The notes: a model not told the origin generated them from the sequence alone. Shown: positions 1 through 5,388, counted from the first letter of the stretch. The stretch: DNA of 5,388 nucleotides from Betaproteobacteria bacterium (GCA_004298295.1 SCUH01000255.1:1-5388); one strand, 5' to 3'. Made by a program: numbers and translations.

Positions 1-84
1 GATCGCCGCTGCTGCGGCCGTGCCGCCCGCACCCATTGTCAGCAGGAAATTGCGCCGGGAAAGGCGCGGTGTACGCTCGCTCAT
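1..84 (-). CDS. Formate dehydrogenase region Tat-signal small protein (partial, N-terminal 28 residues)
   Basis: Only the first 28 codons lie in the window; the gene continues past position 1. The visible N-terminus reads MSERTPRLSRRNFLLTMGAG followed by a GTAAAAAI-type hydrophobic run. This is a classic twin-arginine signal: the S-R-R-N-F-L motif at residues 9-14, then a Gly/Ala-rich h-region. Small proteins of this type (about 60-70 residues) are commonly found immediately upstream of the FDH catalytic subunit gene and downstream of a TorD-like chaperone gene; their role is not established. The start at 84 is supported by a GAGGAGG Shine-Dalgarno at 90-96 with a 5-base spacer. The gene follows the chaperone gene on the same strand after 91 bp. 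Since the C-terminus is missing, a larger Tat-exported protein cannot be excluded, although the context makes the small FDH-linked type much more likely. Confidence 0.8.
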   Translation of the reverse strand, partial: MSERTPRLSRRNFLLTMGAGGTAAAAAI

Positions 85-89
85 GTCGG

Positions 90-96
90 CCTCCTC
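90..96 (-). promoter_or_regulatory. Strong Shine-Dalgarno for the Tat-signal gene
   Basis: Read on the minus strand the bases are GAGGAGG, ending 5 bases before the ATG at 84. This is the best ribosome binding site in the window and fixes the start codon. It sits in the 91-bp gap (85-175) after the chaperone gene. No convincing -35/-10 pair or rho-independent terminator was seen in that gap, so read-through from the upstream operon is likely. Confidence 0.75.
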
Positions 97-175
97 GTTT
101 TAGTCATGGCGCGCCACCGAGTCGCTCGCGCGCCTGCCCCCACATCACTAACACAAGTTGCAAAGCTGGAGAATG

Positions 176-766
176 TTAGTCCATATCAAATGCGGTGTGC
201 TCAAGTTCGAAGAAGGTTTTTGCGAATCGTGCGGCGGCCGCGTAGAAGCGTGCGTTCGGGTGGCTGGATATTGCATCGCACAAACCACTCGCGGCCGGCC
301 AGAGAAAACTCTCGAACAGTTTTCGCTGCGCCGCCGCATCGTCCCGCAGGATCAGGTGGCGCATCACCTCGCAAAGCGCGGCAATGTGGTCTTCCGGCTC
401 GTGCACGGACTGCTTGCGCGCCAGGCCCTGGGCATCGAGAAATTCCCTGATTTCCACCAAGGGGTTGTCGAGCGCGCTCGCCAGCGTGTAGGCCGCGGTG
501 TACGGCGTCACCTCGGCGCGGCCGGTGCCTATGAACAGCGATTCGTATTCCTCACGCACCGTGTCCGGATCGGCGTCCGCCGCCCGGCGCGCCAGCTCAA
601 GCCACGGCCCGGCCAGCGCAGAGACTTCCCCGGCGGCATCGGTCCGATGCATCCCCGCGAGCGCCTGCAGCAGCGCGCCCTCCGGCGGTGCGTAGAACAG
701 CTGCGCCAACAGCGCGTAGAGGTCGGCCCGCGCCAGATCCTCCGGCGCCACGTCCGGCGCGGTCAT
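176..766 (-). CDS. TorD/DmsD-family molecular chaperone for the molybdoenzyme
   Basis: This 196-residue protein is the usual size for TorD/DmsD/NarJ-type chaperones, cytoplasmic all-helical proteins that bind the Tat leader and apo-form of molybdoenzymes until the cofactor is inserted. The sequence shows the family layout: an N-terminal helical stretch (LARADLYALLAQLFY, residues 11-25), the REEYESLFIG segment (71-80) leading into TPYTAAY (87-93), and the signature EPEDHIAALCEVM (123-135), matching the family E-P-x-D-H block. The C-terminal third is helical and aromatic (FYAAAARFAKTFFELE). The ATG at 764-766 overlaps the stop of the upstream iron-sulfur protein gene as ATGA, which indicates translational coupling; no good Shine-Dalgarno is seen in front. 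Context points to the FDH catalytic subunit as client, which is inference. The family is confident; the exact client is not visible in the window. Confidence 0.9.
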   Translation of the reverse strand: MTAPDVAPEDLARADLYALLAQLFYAPPEGALLQALAGMHRTDAAGEVSALAGPWLELARRAADADPDTVREEYESLFIGTGRAEVTPYTAAYTLASALDNPLVEIREFLDAQGLARKQSVHEPEDHIAALCEVMRHLILRDDAAAQRKLFESFLWPAASGLCDAISSHPNARFYAAAARFAKTFFELEHTAFDMD

Positions 767-2841
767 CGCTTGGCGGGGAAATCGAAAATCGACGCTTCGC
801 TCTTCGATTCCATCAGGTCGACGACGCGACAGTCGCCGCACATCTGCAGGCGCTTGAGCCCGGTGCCGACGAACATGGGATGGCCGCCGATCTTGGCGAG
901 CATCGCCTCGACCATCGGCTTGGTGCCGAAGGGCTTGCCGCAGCGCACGCAATGGAACGGCTCGGCTTCGTTCAGCGTCACCGCGTCGCGCGCCTGCGCC
1001 GTGAGCAGCAGCCGCGGCACCAAGCGGATCGCGTCCTCGGGGCAGGTCTTGGCGCACAGGCCGCATTGCACGCAGTTGCGCTCGACGATGCGCAGGCGCG
1101 GGACCTCCGGCGAGTCGAGCAGCGCCGACTCCGGACAGGCGCCGATGCACGCCTTGCACAGCGTGCACTTCGCCTTGTCCACGGCGAGCGTGCCGAACGG
1201 CGCGCCGCCGGGCAGTTCGATCAGGTCCCTGGGTGCCGGTGCCTGTTTCAGCAGGTGGTCGAGCTCGAAATCGAGCGAGCTGCGCTTCTGCGGCGACAGA
1301 TTGAACACCGCGGCCGCCGCGGGTTGCGTCGCCGCGGGCCAGCTCCATAGACTCCGCTCGAGGTCCTCGGCATCGAGCAGCCGGCAGCGCTCGCCCGCGT
1401 AGCCGAGCGCATCGAGCACGGTGTTCGCGAGCCGTATCTGCTCGCGCAAGGCCTGCAGGTATTCCTCCGCCACGCCCGACTCGGCTGCGATCGCCACCTG
1501 TGCCGCGCCGTAGCTCATCGCGCCGAGCAGGAGATCCAGCCCCACGGAGGCCACGTGGTGGCATTCGATCGGGATCACCCGGGCCGGCAGGCCCTTGCCG
1601 CGGCGGCCGAGCGCGAGCACTGCGCCGCGCCCGCTCTCGGCGTCATGGAACAGCACGCAGGCATCCTTCCCGCCGGCGTCGCGATAGGTGTGCAGGAGCG
1701 TTTTCAGTCGCGCGCCGATTTCCGGCACCCCCGGATACGCATAGCTCAACGCGCCCGACGGGCACACCGTGCTGCAACCGCCACAGCCGGTGCAAAGGTG
1801 CGGCTCCACCCTGACGTGGTCGCCGTCGGCGGCGATCGCCGACGTGGAGCAGACATCGAGACAGCGGCTGCAGCCGGTGACGCCGGAACGCGCGTGCGCG
1901 CAGATGCGCTCCTGGTACTGCACGAAGCGCGGTTTTTCGAATTCGCCCACCAGCGCCGCCAGCTTCTGCGCCGCGAGCGCCTGCTCGAGCGGATCGGCGC
2001 CCGGCGCGAGATAGCCCTGCGGCAGACCGTGGCGCCGGATCGCCGGCGCGCGTTGCAGGTCGAGCACCAGGTCGAACGGCTCCCGCCTCGGCTGCGCGGC
2101 GCGCGCGAAATCGATCGCGCCGATCGCGCCGCAGGCCGTGACACAGGCGCGGTGCGCCTTGCACTTGTCGAGATCGATCTGATAGGTGAAGTCGATCGCC
2201 TGCTCCGGACAGACCCGGATGCAGGCATTGCAGCGCGTGCACAACTCGAGGTCGATCGGATTGTCCTGGCGCCACTCGACCTCGAACGCCCCGAGCCAGC
2301 CGGAAACGCCGAGCACGCGGCCGGACCACACCGGGTAGCTGCGCGCCGCGGGCAGCTCGCCGCGATTCGCCGTGGTCAGCAGCACGTTCACCTCGAGCGC
2401 GCCCGCAAGCCGTTCGGCCCAGTCGATCGCGACTTCGGAGGGTCCGATGACCAGGAGCTGCCCGCCCGATTGGTATTCGACCGCGGCCACCGGTTCGGGT
2501 TCGGGCAGCGCGGCCGCGGCCAGCAGGGCGGCGATCTTGGGTGTTGCGGCCGCGCCTTCGGCCGACCAACCCGCCAGTTCGCGGATATTGGCAAACGCAA
2601 GCCGCGCCTTGGAGTCCGCGGCTTCGGCCAGCTCGCCGAACAGCGGCGCCTCCTGCGTGCACGCCACGATCACGTCCGGATCGGCCAGCGCCGCCTGGTA
2701 TCCGCCCGCCTGCTTGCGGCAGAGCTCGGTGTGGATGGTGAGCGGCTCGCCGCTGCGCAATGCGCTGGAAAGGCGCGTGGCGTCGAGCGGGATCGTGCCG
2801 TTGCAGTTGCAGAGCTTAAGCGTCTTGCCGGCCAGCGACAT
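763..2841 (-). CDS. Modular multi-[4Fe-4S] protein of the FDH maturation cluster
   Basis: This 692-residue cytoplasmic protein has no signal peptide or membrane segment. Visible domains: (1) residues 1-70, with C11-x-C13-N-G, C41 and VIVACTQEAPLF (57-68), resemble the N-terminal region of heterodisulfide reductase HdrA; (2) a ferredoxin module with C201/C204/C207/C211-P and C227/H230/C233/C237; (3) a second module with C314, C324/C327/C331 and C350/C353/C356/C360-P; (4) about 390-485, resembling MvhD-type delta subunits but lacking their clustered cysteines; (5) a third module with C559/C562/C565/C569-P and C590/C593/C596/C600-P; (6) C631/C634 and C668/C671, a zinc-ribbon-like pair. Up to six cubane clusters are possible. 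No flavin-binding motif is obvious. Such proteins occur beside TorD-like and DUF3305/DUF3306 genes in FDH loci; their reaction is unknown. An electron-transfer or cluster-delivery role in FDH maturation is inference. The start at 2841 overlaps the upstream gene by 26 bases; AAGG lies directly before the ATG. The end overlaps the chaperone gene as ATGA. Confidence 0.88.
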   Translation of the reverse strand: MSLAGKTLKLCNCNGTIPLDATRLSSALRSGEPLTIHTELCRKQAGGYQAALADPDVIVACTQEAPLFGELAEAADSKARLAFANIRELAGWSAEGAAATPKIAALLAAAALPEPEPVAAVEYQSGGQLLVIGPSEVAIDWAERLAGALEVNVLLTTANRGELPAARSYPVWSGRVLGVSGWLGAFEVEWRQDNPIDLELCTRCNACIRVCPEQAIDFTYQIDLDKCKAHRACVTACGAIGAIDFARAAQPRREPFDLVLDLQRAPAIRRHGLPQGYLAPGADPLEQALAAQKLAALVGEFEKPRFVQYQERICAHARSGVTGCSRCLDVCSTSAIAADGDHVRVEPHLCTGCGGCSTVCPSGALSYAYPGVPEIGARLKTLLHTYRDAGGKDACVLFHDAESGRGAVLALGRRGKGLPARVIPIECHHVASVGLDLLLGAMSYGAAQVAIAAESGVAEEYLQALREQIRLANTVLDALGYAGERCRLLDAEDLERSLWSWPAATQPAAAAVFNLSPQKRSSLDFELDHLLKQAPAPRDLIELPGGAPFGTLAVDKAKCTLCKACIGACPESALLDSPEVPRLRIVERNCVQCGLCAKTCPEDAIRLVPRLLLTAQARDAVTLNEAEPFHCVRCGKPFGTKPMVEAMLAKIGGHPMFVGTGLKRLQMCGDCRVVDLMESKSEASIFDFPAKR

Positions 2842-3265
2842 CCTTGGAATCCGTGGGGACTTCGGGTTGCGCTTCGGCCGCCGTCTGCGCTGCGCCTTCG
2901 GGCTCGTCGAAGAGAAGTTTGCGGGCCTGGTTGAGCGATTTCAGCATCTCGGCCGGGATCGCCTCGCCGACGGTGTAATCCTCGGAATAGGCTTCGTACG
3001 GATCGGGCACGTTGAAGCGCGCATCGGCGAACAGATGCTTCAACGCCGCGCGCCGCGTGGACGCGTCGACGCGGGGATCCATGAAGGGCCGAAAATCGGA
3101 TTCCGGCGTGAGTTCCTCGACGCTCGGCAAGGGCGCCGGCGCATCGGTTTCGCCCGCTGCCGGCGCGGGCGGCGCCGCCTCGGGCGGCGCGGCCCGCGGC
3201 GCTTCGCGCGCCTGCGTCTTGCGGCGCGACCAGCGCGTGAGGAAACGTTCCGGCTCGTCGCTCAC
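2816..3265 (-). CDS. DUF3306-family protein
   Basis: This 149-residue soluble protein of unknown function starts with GTG at 3263-3265. The start overlaps the stop of the upstream DUF3305 gene as GTGA, a sign of translational coupling. The N-terminus has the family hallmark FLTRWSRRK (residues 8-16), a basic and aromatic patch, followed by an Ala/Pro-rich linker (about 20-47). The conserved core is at about 50-100, including ESDFRPFMDPRVD (55-67), AALKHLFAD (73-81) and FNVPDPYEAYSEDYT (84-98). A helical segment (MLKSLNQARKLLF, 107-119) and a disordered-looking acidic tail follow. No cysteines, metal motifs, signal peptide or membrane helices are seen. The family is found next to FDH iron-sulfur and chaperone genes, and an adaptor role for the neighbouring iron-sulfur protein or the FDH precursor is plausible but unproven. 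The last 26 bases overlap the iron-sulfur protein gene. Confidence 0.82.
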   Translation of the reverse strand: MSDEPERFLTRWSRRKTQAREAPRAAPPEAAPPAPAAGETDAPAPLPSVEELTPESDFRPFMDPRVDASTRRAALKHLFADARFNVPDPYEAYSEDYTVGEAIPAEMLKSLNQARKLLFDEPEGAAQTAAEAQPEVPTDSKDVAGRQDA

Positions 3266-3735
3266 TGCGCGGCGCGGTCCTTCGGATGCATGAACGAACG
3301 CGGCTTGATCCGCTTCCTCGGCTCGGGGCGGTAGTTCCGTTCGACGAATTCGCCCACCCAGCCGAAAATCTCGGGCGGCATCGCCACGCCGTCCACCGAA
3401 TGGCCGCCGTCGAGCCAGCGGCCGCCTTCGTTGTAGCTCGCCGTCACTTCGAGCGGCACCCCGCGCTCGCCGTCCATGCGCCAGAGCACGAAGACGCGCG
3501 GGCTGCCGGAGGAGACATTGAGGTAATAGCCTTCAGCCTCGTCGCGGTGCAGGAGCAGCGAAAAGCCGGGGTGCAGCCATTGCTGCACGCCGTCGCGGTC
3601 GACCAGCAGGCTGGGCTCGCCGCCGCCGACGTGGCCGGGCAATACGCTGCGCGGCTCCCAGATCTCCGACTGCCAGCGGTTCGACGAGTCGCGCCGCTGC
3701 ATCACCACGGCGAGCGGAAAACTCGGTTTCTGCAT
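3262..3735 (-). CDS. DUF3305-family protein
   Basis: This 157-residue protein of unknown function is the first gene of the minus-strand operon. The N-terminal block FPLAVVMQRRDSSNRWQSEIWEP (residues 6-28) is the recognisable family signature (V-V-M-x-R-R ... N-R-W-Q-S-x-x-W). A beta-rich middle follows, including VQQWLHPGFSLLLHRDEAEGYYLN (50-73) and PRVFVLWRM (79-87). Then comes PLEVTASYNEGGRWLDGG (94-111), which ends in a Gly-rich turn, and PEIFGWVGEFVERNY (121-135) before a basic C-terminus (PRKRIKPRSF). No cysteine is present, so it is unlikely to hold an iron-sulfur cluster itself. The start at 3735 is the first ATG after the divergent intergenic region; a GAGGG about 12 bases upstream may serve as a rather distant ribosome binding site. 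The stop overlaps the GTG of the DUF3306 gene. Pairing with DUF3306 and the iron-sulfur protein suggests one functional unit, as inference. Confidence 0.82.
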   Translation of the reverse strand: MQKPSFPLAVVMQRRDSSNRWQSEIWEPRSVLPGHVGGGEPSLLVDRDGVQQWLHPGFSLLLHRDEAEGYYLNVSSGSPRVFVLWRMDGERGVPLEVTASYNEGGRWLDGGHSVDGVAMPPEIFGWVGEFVERNYRPEPRKRIKPRSFMHPKDRAAQ

Positions 3736-3779
3736 CCGACAACTATACCCTCTGCTATGATTTTGCGGAGAACAGCACC
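3736..3779. promoter_or_regulatory. Divergent 44-bp intergenic promoter region
   Basis: This is the only place where both arms of the locus can be initiated inside the window. On the plus strand TGCTATGAT (3753-3761) is a near-consensus extended -10 element facing moaA, with no good -35 hexamer at 16-18 bases upstream, as expected for extended -10 promoters. It predicts a start of transcription near 3768, so the moaA leader would be only about 12 bases and GGAG (3767-3770) would lie at its 5' end. On the minus strand TATAGT (3747-3742) is a possible -10, but it lies so close to the ATG at 3735 that the mRNA would be nearly leaderless; the real promoter for that arm may lie inside moaA. No FNR or ModE box was recognised. 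All of this is pattern reading. Confidence 0.45.
3767..3770 (+). promoter_or_regulatory. Ribosome binding site of moaA
   Basis: GGAG lies 9 bases before the ATG at 3780 and supports that start codon. It would be at the extreme 5' end of the transcript if the extended -10 element at 3753-3761 is used. Confidence 0.55.
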
Positions 3780-4850
3780 ATGTCCGAAAAGGTTATTCCG
3801 ATCCGCGTCGAGCGCGGCGAGCCGCCCGCGGCGCCCGCCTGGAACGGCGCGCCGCCGCGCGACGCGCTGGCGCGCCCGCTGCGCGACCTGCGCATCTCGG
3901 TGACGGATCGGTGCAACTTCCGCTGCGTCTACTGCATGCCGCGCGAGGCGTTCGGCCCGGATCATCCTTTCCTGCCGCACGCCGCGATCCTCAGCTTCGA
4001 GGAGATCCTGCGCGTGGCGCGCATCTTCGTCGGCCTGGGCGTGAAGAAGATCCGCCTCACCGGGGGCGAGCCGCTGGTGCGCAAGGACCTGCACAAGCTG
4101 GTGGCGCTTCTCGCGCCGCTGGGCGCGGATCTGACGCTGACCACCAACGGCTCGGCACTCGCGCGGCAGGCGCGCAGGCTGAAGGATGCCGGCCTGCAGC
4201 GCGTCACGGTGAGCCTGGATTCGCTCGACGACGCCACGTTCCGCCGCATGAACGACGCCGACGTTGCGGTCGCCACGGTGCTCGAGGGCATCGACGCGGC
4301 CGCCGCCGCCGGGCTCGCGCCGCTGAAGATCAACATGGTGGTGAAGCGCGGCATGAACGACCACCAGATCGTCGACATGGCGCGCCACTGGCGCGGCAGC
4401 CCCCACATCGTGCGCTTCATCGAGTACATGGACGTCGGTTCCACGAACGGCTGGCGCATGGACGACGTCGTGCCTTCGGCCGAAGTCGTGCGGCGCATCG
4501 GCGAGCGGTTTGCGCTGGAAGCGGCGGACCCGCATTACACGGGGGAGGTCGCGGAACGCTGGCGCTACCGCGACGGCGCCGGCGAGATCGGCGTGATTTC
4601 GTCCGTGACGCAGGCCTTCTGCCGCGACTGCAACCGCATCCGGCTCTCGACCGAAGGCGTGCTGTTCACCTGCCTTTTCGGCACCGCGGGCCACGACCTC
4701 AAGGCGCTGCTGCGCGGCGGCGGCTCCGACGACGAGCTGCGCAACCGCATCGCCGCCGTCTGGAACGCACGTACCGACCGTTATTCGGAAATCCGCACCG
4801 CGGAGACCGCTCGCCTGCGCAAGGTCGAGATGTCCTACATCGGTGGCTGA
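3780..4850 (+). CDS. moaA: GTP 3',8-cyclase MoaA (molybdenum cofactor biosynthesis)
   Basis: This 356-residue radical SAM enzyme, with MoaC, converts GTP to cyclic pyranopterin monophosphate, the first step of molybdopterin synthesis. The N-terminal radical SAM cluster motif is C45-x3-C49-x2-C52 within SVTDRCNFRCVYCMPRE. GGEP for SAM binding is at 95-98 in IRLTGGEPLVRKDL, and LTLTTNGS is at 118-125. The second, substrate-binding cluster motif is C281-x2-C284-x13-C298 in FCRDCNRIRLSTEG. The protein ends in the conserved double glycine (SYIGG). All key residues are present and the length is normal, with the roughly 35-residue N-terminal extension typical of betaproteobacterial MoaA. The gene is divergent from the FDH accessory operon and overlaps fdhD by 8 bases, so the two are co-expressed. 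Its placement beside FDH genes suggests cofactor supply for FDH; whether other moaA copies exist in the genome cannot be seen. Confidence 0.97.
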   Translation: MSEKVIPIRVERGEPPAAPAWNGAPPRDALARPLRDLRISVTDRCNFRCVYCMPREAFGPDHPFLPHAAILSFEEILRVARIFVGLGVKKIRLTGGEPLVRKDLHKLVALLAPLGADLTLTTNGSALARQARRLKDAGLQRVTVSLDSLDDATFRRMNDADVAVATVLEGIDAAAAAGLAPLKINMVVKRGMNDHQIVDMARHWRGSPHIVRFIEYMDVGSTNGWRMDDVVPSAEVVRRIGERFALEAADPHYTGEVAERWRYRDGAGEIGVISSVTQAFCRDCNRIRLSTEGVLFTCLFGTAGHDLKALLRGGGSDDELRNRIAAVWNARTDRYSEIRTAETARLRKVEMSYIGG

Positions 4851-5388
4851 GCGCATTCGCCCTGTCCTCACCGACGCCGCGCGACCGGCGACGTTCGCAG
4901 TCGAGGCGATCAACGAGCGCGGCGAGATGGTGCCGACCTCGATCGCGGGCGAACATCCGCTCACGCTCTACCTCGACAAGCGCGAGATCGTCACCCTCAT
5001 GACGCTCGGCCACGCGCCCGAGGCGCTGGTGCTGGGATACCTGCGCAACCAGCGGCTGGTCGGCTCGGTCGACGACATCGCCGCGGTGCAGGTCGACTGG
5101 GACACCGATTCGGCGGCGGTCACGACGCGCCGGCGCTCGACGCGCGGCCTGAAGCAGAAGATGGCGAAACGCACCGTGACCTCGGGCTGCGGCCAGGGCA
5201 CGATGTTCGGCGGCCTGATGGAGGAAATCGAAAAGCTGCGGCTGCGCGAGGACGTGCGCCTTTCGGACGCGCAGCTGTTCGACCTGATCGAGAAGGTGCG
5301 CCGCCACGAGACCATCTACAAGCAGGCCGGCGCGGTGCACGGCTGCGCGCTCGCGCGCACCGCGGGCCCGGCGGCGGCGGAAATCCTG
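4843..5388 (+). CDS. fdhD: Formate dehydrogenase accessory sulfurtransferase FdhD (partial, N-terminal 182 residues)
   Basis: The reading frame stays open from a GTG at 4843 to the window edge. FdhD carries sulfur from a cysteine desulfurase to the molybdenum/tungsten bis-MGD cofactor, a step required for FDH activity. Recognisable blocks are VPTSIAGEHPLTLYLDKREI (residues 30-49), MTLGHAPEALVLGYLRNQRLV (53-73), VTSGCGQGTMFGGL (112-125, with C116 in the sulfur-transfer loop) and TIYKQAGAVHGCALA (157-171). Family members are usually about 260-280 residues, so roughly the last third, including the DVGRHNA block, lies outside. The GTG start keeps the aligned segment PATFAVEAINERGE and overlaps moaA by 8 bases; an in-frame ATG at 4927 would remove the first 28 residues and is less likely. 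There is no strong Shine-Dalgarno, which fits translational coupling to moaA. The usual CxxC of E. coli FdhD appears here as CGQG. Confidence 0.93.
   Translation, partial: MAERIRPVLTDAARPATFAVEAINERGEMVPTSIAGEHPLTLYLDKREIVTLMTLGHAPEALVLGYLRNQRLVGSVDDIAAVQVDWDTDSAAVTTRRRSTRGLKQKMAKRTVTSGCGQGTMFGGLMEEIEKLRLREDVRLSDAQLFDLIEKVRRHETIYKQAGAVHGCALARTAGPAAAEIL

Noticed and set aside
81..107. Eight-codon minus-strand frame starting at 107 and ending on the Tat gene's start (ATGA)
   Set aside because: It could look like a leader peptide, but it is very short, has no ribosome binding site of its own, and contains the Shine-Dalgarno of the Tat gene; chance is the simpler explanation.
107..116. Perfect 10-base palindrome TGGCGCGCCA in the gap before the Tat gene
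   Set aside because: It is a short GC palindrome with no loop and no following T-run, expected by chance in DNA this GC-rich; not a terminator or a recognised operator.
158..1402. Plus-strand open frame opposite the chaperone and the end of the Fe-S gene
   Set aside because: It crosses two real genes on the other strand, has Arg-rich non-protein-like composition, and no family resemblance.
176..1564. Chaperone frame read with a long N-terminal extension starting at 1564
   Set aside because: The part upstream of 766 is an out-of-frame reading of the Fe-S gene (Arg/Ala-rich). The TorD-like homology starts at the ATG at 764-766, which overlaps the upstream stop in the usual ATGA manner.
1555..2934. 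Long plus-strand open frame opposite the Fe-S protein gene (about 459 codons)
   Set aside because: The opposite strand encodes an unmistakable multi-ferredoxin protein. This frame gives low-complexity Arg/Ala-rich sequence without motifs or a Shine-Dalgarno.
3742..3761. Loose repeat CTATACCCT / CTATGATTT as a possible operator
   Set aside because: The match is short and imperfect and overlaps the -10 element; it fits no binding site I can name.
3702..4964. Long open frame on the minus strand across moaA (about 420 codons)
   Set aside because: It is antisense to a complete MoaA with all catalytic motifs. Its translation is rich in Arg, Ala, His and Val with no recognisable domain, typical of a mirror frame in GC-rich DNA.

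Overview
The window is GC-rich (by eye about two-thirds G+C), densely packed bacterial DNA. It carries a formate dehydrogenase (FDH) maturation locus. Protein sequences, third-position G/C bias and gene order all suggest a betaproteobacterium (Burkholderiales/Rhodocyclales-like). That assignment rests on recognition, not on a database search.

Minus strand, read from about 3735 down to 1: a DUF3305-type protein (3262-3735), a DUF3306-type protein (2816-3265), a 692-residue multi-cluster iron-sulfur protein (763-2841), a TorD/DmsD-like chaperone (176-766), and the start of a small twin-arginine (Tat) signal protein of the 'formate dehydrogenase region TAT target' type (1-84, cut by the window edge). 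The first four overlap their neighbours by 4, 26 and 4 bases, so they almost certainly form one translationally coupled operon. A 91-bp gap with a strong Shine-Dalgarno precedes the Tat gene. Structural FDH subunit genes would be expected just beyond the left edge.

Plus strand, from 3780: moaA (3780-4850), for the first step of molybdopterin synthesis, then fdhD (4843 to the right edge, partial), the sulfurtransferase that activates the FDH molybdenum/tungsten cofactor. The two genes overlap by 8 bases. A 44-bp divergent intergenic region (3736-3779) must supply the promoters for both arms; an extended -10 element facing moaA is visible there.

Together, MoaA supplies cofactor precursor, FdhD sulfurates the cofactor, and the TorD-like chaperone probably holds the catalytic subunit before Tat export. 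The iron-sulfur protein and its two DUF partners are the least understood part. The iron-sulfur protein is modular: an HdrA-like N-terminus, three double-cluster ferredoxin modules (two with altered ligand motifs), an MvhD-like middle segment and a C-terminal zinc-ribbon-like segment. It is the best candidate for undescribed biochemistry here. No RNA genes, mobile elements, CRISPR arrays or convincing terminators were seen, and no gene-free stretch exceeds 91 bases.
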